Shown: one piece after another, positions 12,701 through 23,500 of the stretch
Layout of the letters: the number at the start of each line of letters is the position of its first letter
Numbering within the stretch: position 1 is the stretch's first letter
NCBI RefSeq assembly: GCF_000003815.2
Contig: NC_049993.1
Span: 15,071,199-15,135,198 of the forward strand
Source of the DNA: Branchiostoma floridae
Lineage: Eukaryota; Chordata; Leptocardii; Amphioxiformes; Branchiostomatidae
Length of the DNA: 64,000 nucleotides
Direction of reading: 5' to 3'
Position numbers and translations under genes: made by a program
Notes under the pieces: generated by a model
What the model was told of the DNA's origin: nothing
Seen by the model: only the letters and a program-made list of their open reading frames with translations
The model's database searches: none

Positions 12701-15700
12701 ACAACTAGGCAAGCAGGCAGGACCTTCAGCAATCACAGAACGCATCATATCAGTTTCTTTCCTACCACCAGGGATGCGGCCTTTGTTGAAGCCCCAGTCA
12801 TTGTCAGAGGTAAACAGAAGCTCACAGACACCTCTAATTTCCATTGCCTATGCATGAAGGGAATAAATTTGATAGAAGAGGAAGAATAAAATGTTTTTGA
12901 GCCTCCACCGACTTGCCACCGCCCCACCTGCTATGCTGAAAACTACAAGGATTTTTACATACAGTATATATTAGCATGGTTAGTACTTAAAAGTACAAAA
13001 ATTCAATAGTTAATTAAAATTTGATCGATCATTTCTCCAGTGTTGAACTTTATCAACTGATAGATTATTATGTATCATTGAAAAGGCCATAATCATTTAA
13101 ATGATAATTTTTTTTATAACATCTCCGTGCATTAATTTTTATCACCCCCCCATAAAAAGGTTTTAACCATACTGTACATTGCACAAAACAGCTGTAATGT
13201 GAGCAAACATATGCAATAGATTACATGGAATTTAAAACAAAAAATAGATACCAATCAAAAATCACATTGTTCGGTATACAATACCATCATGTAAGTGTGA
13301 AGTCAACACAATACGTCCCAGCTTGCTGACCACATAGATTTTGTAATGAAGGCAATATTTAGTCAGGGAAAACTATTTTTTCTCCCTGTTGAGGGCAATA
13401 AAGAAGCTTTTCAATCTTGATATGATAATGTAACACAATTGAATGATAAAGTTTGGATGGAGATATGATCAACCAAAAATTGACTCATTACAGATATAGT
13501 TCCTACCCCCTGGAATGCAACCCCTCTCCAATCTTTCAATCTGTCCTCCATCAGAAGTCAGTAGTAGTTCTTCGATACCTCTTTTCTGGATAGCCTAGAC
13601 ACACAAGCACGTATGGAAAGAAAAGATCTGGAACATTATCAAGCTGTACATCAACTACATCTTACTCTTGCACAAAATGTGGCATCCATGGGCAGAAATA
13701 CCTAGTATCCATACACTGCTGGGTCTTCTGGACTGTGTGGTAAATATTATATAACCGAATACAACAGGGGGTACTGTAAATGCAGAAATGTTCGTGGTGG
13801 TTTTATGTTCATGGTTTTTACAGTGACAGCAAACTTAAGACCAGTCCAGAACACCTGTATGAAATGTTATTGCGGCCCAGGAATGACATTAGAAAATTAT
13901 CATTTTCAGGCACTAAGATCCTACAACAAAGATGTGTACTGCTCAAGTACAATTTTTTGAGACCCTAATTTGACAATTATTGTCAGTGTCTTCTCACCTG
14001 TTTTACTGCAGTCAGATATTTGTCATCTCTAGCGTAGGAACCGTACTCGTTCTCCACCTGCATGGCGATGATTGGCCCGCCTTCCTTGTACTGCGGAGAG
14101 GTGACAATTCAGAAATACCTGGGTTAAATCAGAATTGCATTGATCCAACATACTTTGGCATTGCATGGTGCAATCGGTATGGTACCAGTGTTGGACCCAG
14201 ACCCCAGAGGTAACGGGTCTGAAACTGCTGAGTTGTCCCAAAGTTGTACCCTTGGGAAGTGCACTTTACATGACTTTCCTCACTTCACTCAGGTAAAAAA
14301 GAGGACCTAGCTTTGATTAGGACCGTCTTTTAGATAGGACGTTAAGTGGAGGTCTGGTGTCTGAGATGACCCACACCTCGAGCACATTAAAGATCCAACC
14401 ACACTTATCGAAAAAAGTATGGGTCCTTCCCAGTGTGAGTGGTTCAAAACGTACAGTCCCCAGGCCGCACCTGAGGTAATTACTGTCATATTGAGGTCTC
14501 TTGAGCAGTGGCAAATGGCAGCTCGCTCCAGACCATTGCAATTTAACTTGCCCATTTTAAGCTCCTTGCACTTCAGCCCCTTGCTGCAAGGAGAAAATTC
14601 CCACCCACGGAAAAATACATTGTCAAGCAGCTGCCAGCTTGCTGTATTTACTAAATACAGCATAGTCCTACTTCTAGTCCTAGGTAGGAGTGATTGATTA
14701 GTACTAGGAATCACAAGAGAAACGCATTAGAAACACAGTCTCTGATAATTCCCAATGCAGAAAAAATTGATTCATTCTGTATTCTGAAAATCAAATATTA
14801 GCAACAATTTTGTAACAGTTACTGTAGTACAAGAATACATTATATACAGTGCCATGATAACCACTATACAGATATACAACATTTACAGCAGGGATCGAAA
14901 TACTTTTTTTCTGTATACCTGCAACGGTGCAGGTAACATTAAAAAATTATCTGCACATGACAAAATTTACCAGCACCACTCTACATTTAGTAAGTATGAT
15001 TAAGAAAATTGTTCAGGAACCATTGCTACGTTTTCTTAAATACATTTTTTTACTATGTAGGCGGTACCAGTCAATGCAGCTAGTAACAATCCATATACAC
15101 CTACACTACATCATAGTTACTTTATGTATAAAACGCAGTACATGGACCAGTGCAGGTTAGGTGCAGGTAGACACCAGAAATACCTGCACAGCTCCAATTT
15201 TACCTGCACTAACCTGAATATGCAGGTGGTATTTCAAGCCCTGTATAGTATCGTCAAACTAAAATTAATGACATTAACGTTACCTGGAATGGTTTGACGA
15301 TAGGTAAGAGGGCATCGAAGAACCGTTCCACTGCCTCCATGTAGGGTTGGTAGGTAGTGCGGACCTGCATGTTTGGGTCTCTTAGCAACCAGCTGATTGT
15401 GTACATGAAAAAAAAAAACATGAAATGAGCAAAACACTAATTTTAGGAAAATCCCATTTATTTCCTTGGTTTATGAAAACCCAAAAACCCACACACTGAC
15501 AGAACATTAAACTAACCTCCATTTTTCATGAAGGTAACAAAAAATGAATCAGTCAGAATGCTGACATGCCAGTGTGATTTGCATATAGATGACAAAGTTC
15601 CTACAGGAATTGCCAATAATTTATTCACATTTGGATAGTTGAACCAACCTACCTTGGCAAACCCCCATAGTCCCATTCAGCACATATGTACGGCCCAGGA

Positions 15701-17743
15701 CGAAAGATGACCCATAGACCAAGGTTTGCTGCTTCCCGCAGGTAGGCCCTGAAACATACAGGAAGACAGTTCTCACAAAGCTCAGTCATACAGTAGACAC
15801 GAACCGGAACACTTTTCTATTGTGACTCCAATGTATGACTGAAGGATACACATGTGAAAACCAAAGGAAAACATAGCTAATATCCATGACCACTTGCTCC
15901 ACCCACAGTAACACAAGGACCTGGCAGGCTGCTGTCTGCTATGCTCTCCTCCTATAGAAGTCATTGATTACCATGAAACTCATGAGAAACACATTGGAAT
16001 AATTATTACAGTGTCTATTAGGCAATAAGGAAACCTTTCAGATATATATTCTCCATTTTGCAAGCATTAGGAACCCTCTAAGAAGGGAAAAAGGGAAGAT
16101 ACATACACACAGGAGATATCTCCTCTTCTGCTGCTTTCTCCAGTGTTTCCACTAGTTTTGACTACTATCTAGACTAAGCTTTGGAAGGGAGATCTTCCCT
16201 TACTGCAAACATTACATTTTTCTTCATCATGGCTAAATTTCTTGATGCATATAATATGTAGGATTAAAAATTATGGGTACCAAGCAAATTTATAAGAGTT
16301 GATGCCAACAAGTAGATCAGGTATGGAAATATGTGTCCTCTTGTTATCAATGCAGGGCTTGAAATACTTTTTTCTGCATACCTGCACTGGTGCAGGTAAC
16401 ATTGAAAATTACCTGCACTAGACAATTTTTACATGCATCACTCTTAATTTAGGAAGTATGGATCATACTAAAACTGTTCAGGAATCATTGCTATTCTATA
16501 CTTTATAGGTGGTAACAGTCAATGCAGCTAATAACAATCCACATACACCTACATCATAGGACATTTTATGTATAAAACCCAGTAAATGGACCAGTGCAGG
16601 TTAGGTGCAGGTAGACACCAGAAATACCTGCACAGCTCCAATTTCACCTGCACTAACCTGCATATGCAGGTGGTATTTCGAGCCCTGCAATGTGACCAGC
16701 AAAGCTGGAAACTTACGCAATGTCCAGCATGCCTGTGAAGTCAAACTTGCCCTTTTCTGGCTCGTGAAGGTTCCAGCACACGTAGCTGCATCAAACAGAA
16801 ACAGTAGCATTAAAAAGTTTATCTAAGATTTAAAATGGTCTAAACCTTCTTTTTAGCATAATAGTATATGGTAATCTATAAAAATTTAATATATGAAGAA
16901 AGTACATGTACACACTTACACATAAAGTTAATATAATACACCAAGCTAATGCAATGGCATGAGGAATCACATACTGTCACTACTAAGTATGTGGTTTATA
17001 AGCAAAAGTTAAAGATTAACAGTTATACTGTCAACAAAGGTTGCGTTGTTACGTTTCAAGAGTGTTGAGTCCGCAGGCTTTCAACTTCAGCATCCTGTCA
17101 CGCCAGTATTCTCTGGGGACCCTGAAGAAAAAAAAGAAAAGAATAATGTAGCATCACACTTACCTGTTGTACTTTTACCAATTTATCTAATTTAGGGGGA
17201 CTGGTCTGCATGACAGTGTGTGCACATGTGTGTGGCAGCATTCTTATTTATTTCTGTATGTATGCAAGGAGCTTTTATCAGGAGGATAAAAGCTCCTTGA
17301 TGTATGTGTGTCTGTGTCTGTACATGGACAAAAAGGGTGTCTGTACGGTATGTATGTGTATATGTATGTGTTTTTGTATGTTTGTTTGTATGCATGTGTG
17401 CATGCAAGTGAGTGTATATATTTGTGTCTGTGTGTTTCTGACTTTCTCTGTGTGTGTGTGTGTGCATGTCTGTGTGTGTGTCGCCAAACTCAGCCAACTT
17501 TGTTTGTACCACACACATGTGTTCCAAAGCAGCATGGGTAAAGGGGTGTCAAGACTGCTATATCTTATGACTCCTTTTTATACTTGATTCGATTCACAAC
17601 CAGCAATAATATATAATTAATAATATAATGTTTTACCTGAAATAGTGGATCGCTCCGCTAAGTATCTGTACAGGTTTCCCATCCAGAGTAAAGTTCTCCC
17701 CCTCCGCGACAAGTCCGGTTCTTTCCGTTCCTTCCGTAGCCAT
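3776..17743 (-). CDS. GLB1L2: Beta-galactosidase-1-like protein (GH35, GLB1L2/L3 type), complete
   Basis: Glycoside hydrolase family 35, expected to remove terminal beta-galactose. I joined 20 exons on the minus strand with matching phases: 17743-17637, 17121-17053, 16785-16717, 15748-15653, 15392-15284, 14090-13998, exon 7 (13594-13507 or 12847-12766), 11025-10961, 10078-9994, 9172-9035, 8647-8555, 8140-8090, 7603-7545, 7190-7035, 6537-6466, 5991-5853, 5429-5342, 4924-4801, 4280-4164, 3874-3776. All introns are GT..AG. The product is 638 or 636 aa, close to human GLB1L2. Visible motifs: [20 protein letters not shown] (exons 4-5), QVENEYGSY with acid/base Glu165 (exon 6), [13 protein letters not shown] with nucleophile Glu241 (exon 9), [14 protein letters not shown] (exon 10) and the C-terminal [13 protein letters not shown] (exon 19). 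The start ATG is followed directly by conserved family sequence. No signal peptide is seen, unlike secreted or lysosomal relatives. GLB1L2 versus L3 cannot be resolved, so the symbol marks the family. Confidence 0.93.
4540..4690. repeat. CA-rich imperfect microsatellite
   Basis: Runs of ACACAC/CCCACA in intron 18 of the GH35 gene. Open frames here are low-complexity and not coding. Confidence 0.7.
5158..5334. mobile_element. Foldback MITE, ACTGTAAATGCAGAA family, copy 1
   Basis: Begins TACTGTAAATGCAGAATGTT and ends with the inverse TGCATTTACAGTTACTG. The interior repeats GCGGTGG/CCACCGCGAAC on both strands. It sits in intron 17 of the GH35 gene. Related copies are at about 13772 and 45905-46097. 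Confidence 0.6.
6908..6958. repeat. Perfect 25-bp inverted repeat
   Basis: Arms of 25 bp beginning TCAGTGTAATGTGCAAGTTT, separated by one base, in intron 14 of the GH35 gene. It could form a cruciform or an RNA hairpin. A related half-site (CAGTGTAATGTGCAC) lies near 6810. Confidence 0.8.
7790..8007 (-). mobile_element. tRNA-derived SINE, family copy 1
   Basis: The minus strand has a tRNA-like head (GTGGCACAGCGGCAGCG as box A region, GAGTTCGAATCCTG as box B), then the shared core with CTTGGGAAAGGCACTTAACA and a CTTTCCTCACTTTACTCA motif. It sits in GH35 intron 12. Other copies with the same core: 14205, 24755 and 34025 (plus), 41130 and 56715 (minus). Confidence 0.65.
9659..9890. mobile_element. 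Foldback repeat, family of three
   Basis: Begins ACTCACCCAAATTTTTGACT and ends with the inverse AAAATTTGGGTGAGT, with inner arms around TGACGTCACG and ATCTGCATAAC. Partial relatives at 10716-10910 and 33547-33765 share the ATGATCCACTGCT and CAACACAGATGA segments. Copies lie in introns of both minus-strand genes. Confidence 0.6.
9994..10078 (-). CDS. GLB1L2: GLB1L2-like exon 9, nucleophile exon
   Basis: 85 bp encoding [19 protein letters not shown] and a following HH-rich stretch. The Glu of MEFW (residue 241 with exon 7B, 239 with 7A) matches the GH35 nucleophile position. Both catalytic glutamates are therefore intact. Confidence 0.92.
10716..10910. repeat. Second copy of the ATGATCCACTGCT repeat
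   Basis: Shares the right half of the foldback at 9659-9890, about 800 bp away in the adjacent intron 8, ending in the same CAACACAGATGAACTTTCAA block. Confidence 0.55.
12766..12847 (-). CDS. GLB1L2: GLB1L2-like alternative exon 7A (downstream copy)
   Basis: 82 bp, acceptor CATAG|GCAATGG, donor G|GTAGG. It encodes 27 residues beginning [17 protein letters not shown] and ending NKGRIPG, plus one base that joins exon 8 (VLMTANF). It occupies the same place in the protein as exon 7B, and the two align along their full length. The TSDN version of the loop resembles the GLB1L2/L3 subgroup. At 3n+1 bases it can replace 7B but cannot be added to it. Confidence 0.85.
13507..13594 (-). CDS. GLB1L2: GLB1L2-like alternative exon 7B (upstream copy)
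   Basis: 88 bp, acceptor CTAG|GCTATCC, donor G|GTAGG. It encodes 29 residues beginning [17 protein letters not shown] and ending RGCIPG, plus one base that joins exon 8. Same phases and protein position as exon 7A, 659 bp further upstream in the transcript. The TSDG version of the loop is closer to the GLB1-type sequence. Joining 7B to 7A would shift the frame and reach TAG after four codons; skipping both gives TGC TGA at the start of exon 8. Confidence 0.85.
13998..14090 (-). CDS. GLB1L2: GLB1L2-like exon 6, acid/base catalytic exon
   Basis: 31 codons, phase 0 at both ends. Contains QVENEYGSY; the Glu of NEYG (residue 165) is the GH35 acid/base by family knowledge. It lies directly upstream of the duplicated exon 7 pair. 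Confidence 0.92.
14205..14450 (+). mobile_element. SINE family copy 2
   Basis: Core ACCCTTGGGAAGTGCACTTT and CTTTCCTCACTTCACTCAGG, followed by the family tail with ACACTTATCGAAAAAAG. Located in GH35 intron 5. Confidence 0.6.
14889..15243 (+). mobile_element. CCTGCA-rich inverted-end element, copy 1
   Basis: Ends read CAGGGATCGAAATAC and GTATTTCAAGCCCTG, imperfect inverted repeats. The interior is full of ACCTGCAC/GTGCAGGT on both strands. No coding capacity. Copies 2 and 3 are at 16353 and 22278. Confidence 0.65.
15779..16042. repeat. Dispersed repeat, copy 1
   Basis: Shares CTCAGTCATACAGTA, ACTCCAATGTATGACTGAAG, AGCAGACAGCAGCC-type and ACCATGAAACTCATGAGAAA blocks with an inverted copy at 26688-26945. 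It sits in GH35 intron 3. Confidence 0.6.
16353..16688 (+). mobile_element. CCTGCA-rich inverted-end element, copy 2
   Basis: Ends CAGGGCTTGAAATAC and GTATTTCGAGCCCTG. Same interior order as copy 1 (GTGCAGGTTAGGTGCAGGTA). The right end is about 30 bp from the exon 3 donor at 16716. Confidence 0.7.
17190..17490. repeat. TG-rich microsatellite
   Basis: Degenerate (TG)n/TATG tract in GH35 intron 1. All open frames are Cys/Val or His/Thr low-complexity artefacts. Confidence 0.75.
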
Positions 17744-18499
17744 CTTGGAAATGTGACACTAAACTTTAAGTGGGCGTGCCTCCTTTGAACAAGCAGAAAA
17801 ATAGGATATATTTGTTTGTATAAACAAACTTTCTCTCTCGACTTTAACGTTCTTCTACTATTTATAACAACAAAACAGGATGCAGCTGGGCTGAATAAAT
17901 TCCTTGTAAGTTTTGCTCCTACTGAGAAGATTTTGGATGTAAGAAAGGGCCGAAGTCCACATAAGTTCGTATAATAAAAGGGCAAAGTTTAGCTGCCTAC
18001 CTGTGAATCATCAAAACGTGAAAAGTTAAACAGCTGGTTTTACGTCATTGGATAGTTCCATTGTCATGTCAAGGTAGTTTAGGTTTTAACATGGGTATCC
18101 CTTTAGCCTATAAATGTTCTAAAGAAGTTCATAGCAGACCTATGTTTTATGTATTTATCTTCATTCATGAAAAAATTCTCTATTATGAAATATCTGAAAA
18201 GGAACATAATATCATACTTGAGTTAAACCCCTTTTGAACTAGTGTGATCTTCGAATGACCTCACCCAACCGCTGTCCATACCATATCTTTGTAGGGGATA
18301 AATTTTTATCGATTTAAAAATGTTTACAAAAACTAGTGAATAGCCAAATCAAAATTGTTTTGAATATATTTATGTTTCTGTTATCTTATATCAATATATC
18401 TCTTTTTAAAGACTGAAGCATATGAGAAAAAAATGGATATCTTTGATAATAATCTCACCCCTTTTTGTGACAATGTATCCGTCTAGTAGACTTTCGAAA
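17744..18499. promoter_or_regulatory. Divergent intergenic region, GLB1L2-like / WDR18
   Basis: 756 bp between two start codons pointing away from each other, so it must hold both promoters unless more distant UTR exons exist. Both ATGs sit in TISU-like contexts (CAAGATGGCTAC for the GH35 gene, GAAAATGGCTGC for WDR18), similar to the YY1-related element of housekeeping genes with short 5' UTRs. No clear TATA box was recognised. The right part is AT-rich. Confidence 0.5.
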
Positions 18500-20435
18500 A
18501 TGGCTGCCCACGTGTTGGAAGCGGCGCTGACCAGCGACACCTCCGGCCAGTTGTGGAGCTCGTGTCTGTGGGACCTGCAGTCCGGCACGACTCTGGCCAC
18601 GTACAAGGGGGACGGCAGCGCACCGAGAGGGCTGTGTCTGCTCGGGAACCAGTATCTACTGAGCGCCGCTAACAACAAACCGCTCATACATGTGTGGGCA
18701 CTACAGAGACGGGTAAGGCCTACTAAGGGTTTAGCACTAGGTTTAGGGAGTGAAGCATGTTTTGTATTGGGCTCCCCCTGCTTTGCTCCTGATAGTGTTA
18801 TGTATGGCGGTTATTGCATGTAGATGCGTGTCGTTACATACGTGTGTACATGCATGTGTCTACCTACACTGTGTGTGTGTTTGTGTGTGTGTGTGCGAGT
18901 GTGTTGTTTGTGCCTGTGTGCATGTGTGACGTGTGTGTGTGTGTGTGTTGTTTGTGTCTGTCTGTGTGTGTGTGATGTGTGTGTGTTGTTTGTGTGTGTG
19001 TTGTTTGTGTGTGTTGTGTGTTTGTGTGGATTTGGTTTGTATGTGTGTTTGGTTTGTGTGTGTGTGTGGTGTGTTGTTTGTGTTCATGTCTGTCTGTGTG
19101 TGTGTGTTTGTGGGGAGATACTGAAAGACGGAATACCAAGTAATACCACGTAATACCACGTAATACCAGGTTAAACATCACGGAACTCAAATATTTTGTG
19201 TGCATATGTGTTCCCCACACATATAAACCAAACATTTTGTGGTTTATGGGCTTTAAAATTATATTTTTGCCTAAGAATTCCGCTAACAAAACGCCGCGCA
19301 CCGCTGCCCCGCGCGGCATGATAGCACTGGCGGGCCGGGTCAATCAACAACACGGTTCTTCTTCTTCCGGTGTCCAACTGCCGATGAGTCGGCATTGATT
19401 GACGTAGTGTTTCAAACACTTATGTTTTATTCTTGAAAAAAAAAAAACCTTATACACGTAGCTGGAACATTCAACAACATAATTGTACCAGCGTTGTCGT
19501 CGTGTTGCATGTTGTAACTTGTAACGTTAAACCGCTGGAGATTTTGCGGCACAAGCGTGTCACTACCCTGAGACCGACCTGATAGAAATTAGAATCAAAA
19601 GCAACTAATGGGCCCGGACGTGACGAAATGACTAAAATACAACTGTTTGAAACACTGCAAAGATAAACCAGGGCACGATGTTGCCAATATGACAAACATA
19701 AACGTGTCGCGGCTCGCCGTGTTGTTGATGTGACCCGGCCTGCCAGCGCTATCAAATATCATGCCGCGCGGGGCAGCGGCAGTTTGCCACCGGAATTCTT
19801 AGGCAAAAAATATTATTTTTAAGCCCATTAACTACAAAATATTTGGTTTACATATGTGGGGAACACATATGTACAGATAATATTTGAGTTCCTTGATGTT
19901 TAACCCGGTATTACGTGGTATTACTTGGTATTACTTGGTATTCCGTCTTTCAGTACTACCGGTGTTTGTGTATCTATATGTCACTATGCCTTCCTATATG
20001 TATGTATGTGTGTGTGTCTTTTACTTTAATAATTAAAGTTAATTAATACAAATTTGTATCTGTCTGTTTATGTATTAGCCTGAGTACCATCCTCCGTAGT
20101 GACCGCTGGCTTACTACTTTCGCTTGCTAACCAAAATATAATCACCATAATATTCAATTTTGAATGTGTTGTTGTGAATACAAAGCTTTGTTATTCAATA
20201 ACTTTATTTTCAATTTTTAATGTTGTCCTTGCAGGACCATGTCCAGCAGCGTATGGTGTGTGGTGGCAGGGTGTCAGCCATGGCTGTATCGCCTGATGGG
20301 ACCCTGGTCGTGGCCGGTATCGCTGAGAAGATCAACATTTGGCAGGTAAGGTTCCAAGCTCATGCACATGGTATAAAATCCACATTAGGGTCTCTCTCTC
20401 TCTCTTTTCTTTATCCTTCTCCCTCTCTGTGTCCA

Positions 20436-20517
<82 letters not shown>

Positions 20518-23500
20518 TTCTTTTACTTTATCCCTTTTTCTTTTTCTCCCACTCTCTCATTATTTCTCTTTTCCCTCTCTTTTCTCTTTTCTTCTCTCTA
20601 TCTTTCTGCCTGCTATGGATTCGTTACAGTCAGATTTAAAGTCAACAACTGAAACCGTAATCCCACCTTTCAACCATTGTTTATACTTAGTACTCATGCT
20701 GTCTTATCTTATTTTCTGTACAGGTGTGCACAGGTAACCTGTTGGCTGTCCTGACCAGACATTACCAAGGCGTGACCTGTCTTAGTTTTACAGACGATGG
20801 AAGTCACTTCCTGTCTGGTGGAGAGGATAACCTTGTACTTGTCTGGCCTGTTCACAGGTAAGACTAAGACTGCCGTGCAGAACATATTGTGCATAACGTC
20901 TTAACCTTCCGTATCTACAAGTAACGTAAACGTAACACCGCTGTATGGCTGCAATATCCAGTGTTTCTGTATCATTCTATGGGACAGGGAATTGTGTGGT
21001 CACGGTCGCGTTGGACAGGTGGTCGCTATAGACTGTTTCTAAATGCTTAGGTCAATGGGAATAATCCAAAGGACCGACAAAAAGTGACTGCATTGGCCAG
21101 TGGCCAGGTTGCTATGCAAAGGTGGCCACTAATATAGGTTTGACTGTATGCTATTGTAATATAATTTGTATTCAACACACTTTTTTGTGTTTTTTCTGGT
21201 ATTATCAGTGTTCTATCTGGAGGCAGTACTGCAGTGGGCCATAGCCTGGAACCCAGACACACCCTGTCCCACCACTCCCTGCCTGTCACAGACCTGTACT
21301 GTGGCTGTGGAGGACTACAGGCCAGGGCAGTGTCTGCTTCTCTAGACCAGACCTGTAAGGTGAGAGCATGTAAATTCTGAATGGAATATTGCATGGCACT
21401 GGATAAGTTTTTAAACAATCACCGGCTCTCAGTCATAGTCATACGAGTAGTGGGCAAATTTGTGGTTATTCACATTTAGGCTGGCCAAATTTTTATATTA
21501 CATATTACAATAAAGTTAAAGTTAACAAAGTGAACTGAAATGCATGAGGTCACTTGTCTTTTAATGTTAAACTTTAATTTCAATTTGCTTGATGATTATA
21601 CATTTATCCTTCATCAGATAGGACAAGCAGTGTTTTTACTTAGGACAAGCAGTGTTTTTACTTCAATAGGAAGCAGGCTGATTAAAAATTCTAACTGGAA
21701 GCTATGTGACTCCACTGCCCACCCCAAAAAGAATCTAGGGCCGGCAGGTTTTTCTACTGTAGGTAGTGTAGGGAAACAGGAAACACAACATTTTTTCCTA
21801 GGCATTAGTCGACTATTTGATTAAGAATATTCTTAACTGGAAAAAAAAAACATGATGATAAAGCCTAGGGACCTGGTTTATGCCCTGGTATAATGCTCAG
21901 TTTTAAGTGAATAAATAACCAGTCTCAAATTAAATTTTCCTCCCTGCCCTCTGAATTTAAGATGCCCTCTTATATTTCATACAATATATTTTACAAGTCT
22001 TTAAGAGACAAAGAAACTGTTGACAATGCATTTTAAGATATGGAGCAAGCTTGTAGGGTTTTTATGTGATGTAATTTTACCAAACTGTTTTTTTTTTCTC
22101 CACAGTTATTTGAAGTCTCATCAGGCCAGCTCCTCTTGTCAGTTTCATTTGACGTCAGTATAACCTCCGTAACCATGGATACAGCAGAGACACGCCTCTT
22201 TGCAGGGGGCACCAATGGGAACATCCACCAAGTCAACCTGCATGCTCAGGTATAGCTTTCATTACTGTTTCCTCTAGCAGGGCTCGAAAGACCACCTGCA
22301 TATGCAGGTTAGTGCAGCTAGAATTTGAGCTGTGCAGGTATTTCTACCTGCACCTAACCTGCACTTGCCCATGTACTGGGTTTTATACATAAATGTCCAA
22401 TGATTCAGGTGTATGTGGATTAGTTGCATTGACTGTTAATACCTATCATGTATTAATAAAAAATAGCAATGGTTCCTGAACAATTTAAGTATGATCCATC
22501 TTTCCTACATTCAGAGTGGTGCAGGTGAAATTTGTCTGGTGCAGGTAATTTTCAATGTTACCTGCACCAGTGTAGGTATGCAGAAAAAAAGTATTTCGAG
22601 CCCTGGCTGTGCTGACAGCTACTTGCATTTACTGACTGATTGAGTTTGCTGACATCAGTCAATTCCCTCTAATTTGTTGGATAATTCCTCCAATTTATAT
22701 ATATTGATTATTGTATGGGACCTGCCATTTCCTGTAATTTAATCTCAAAGCAAACATTTCGTATTTCATTTCTTTCTGAATTTCTTTCTAGCCTGTTCAA
22801 AGAGAGAGACACTTTGAAGACTCTAAAGATGGCCATGCACAGGTCTTTAAAGGTCATAGGTAAGAAGGACACATAAAAATACCTATTACTGCCATTGGTA
22901 TTCTTCAATAGTATGATAAAAAAAGTCTTCCACACAGACATACCTGTACAACATACCTCGATCTGTTATTTTGGAAATATCTATCTGAGTAACGTCTTTG
23001 GATTCTGAAACTCTGAAATCCATTAAATGGTGTATGGTGTCAGCTATTATTATGATCCCAAGATATTCTACCTGAATATGTAATTAATGTATGAAAACAA
23101 ATAACAAACTTTAAGGAACAGTAATGGTATAGGGTCTGCAACAATGTTAGTAGAATTATTTATATTAAGCAGTAATGCTTTTGTTTGTTTATACATAACA
23201 GTTGACATTCCTGTATGTCTTTTTTCTTTGTAAGCAAACAGATGATGTCTTGTCTGTTTGTTGTTTGTTAGTAAACAGGTGACGTGCCTGTCTGTCAGCA
23301 TGGACGGCAGTCAGCTGTTGTCTGGGTCACATGACCACACGGCCAGACTGTGGGACATTCCCAGCATGCAGTGCATCCGGACGTTCTCACACAAAGGTAA
23401 CAAAAGGGGGAGGGGGCATTCACAAGGTAGCCGAACACAGTTTTTGGCCTATGGGGATTTCTATAGTTAAGGGCCTCAAGGTGACTGGCTTCGACACAGA

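Noticed and set aside
18422-18499. Upstream in-frame ATG extending WDR18 by 26 residues
   Set aside because: The extension (MRKKWISLI...) has no family similarity; homology and the TISU-like context begin at 18500.
18824-19159. Long Cys/Val-rich and His/Thr-rich open frames
   Set aside because: Produced by TG microsatellite DNA; no protein-like composition.
20220-20737. Long Ser/Leu-rich frames
   Set aside because: Translation of the (CT)n tract; only 20235-20345 is a real exon.
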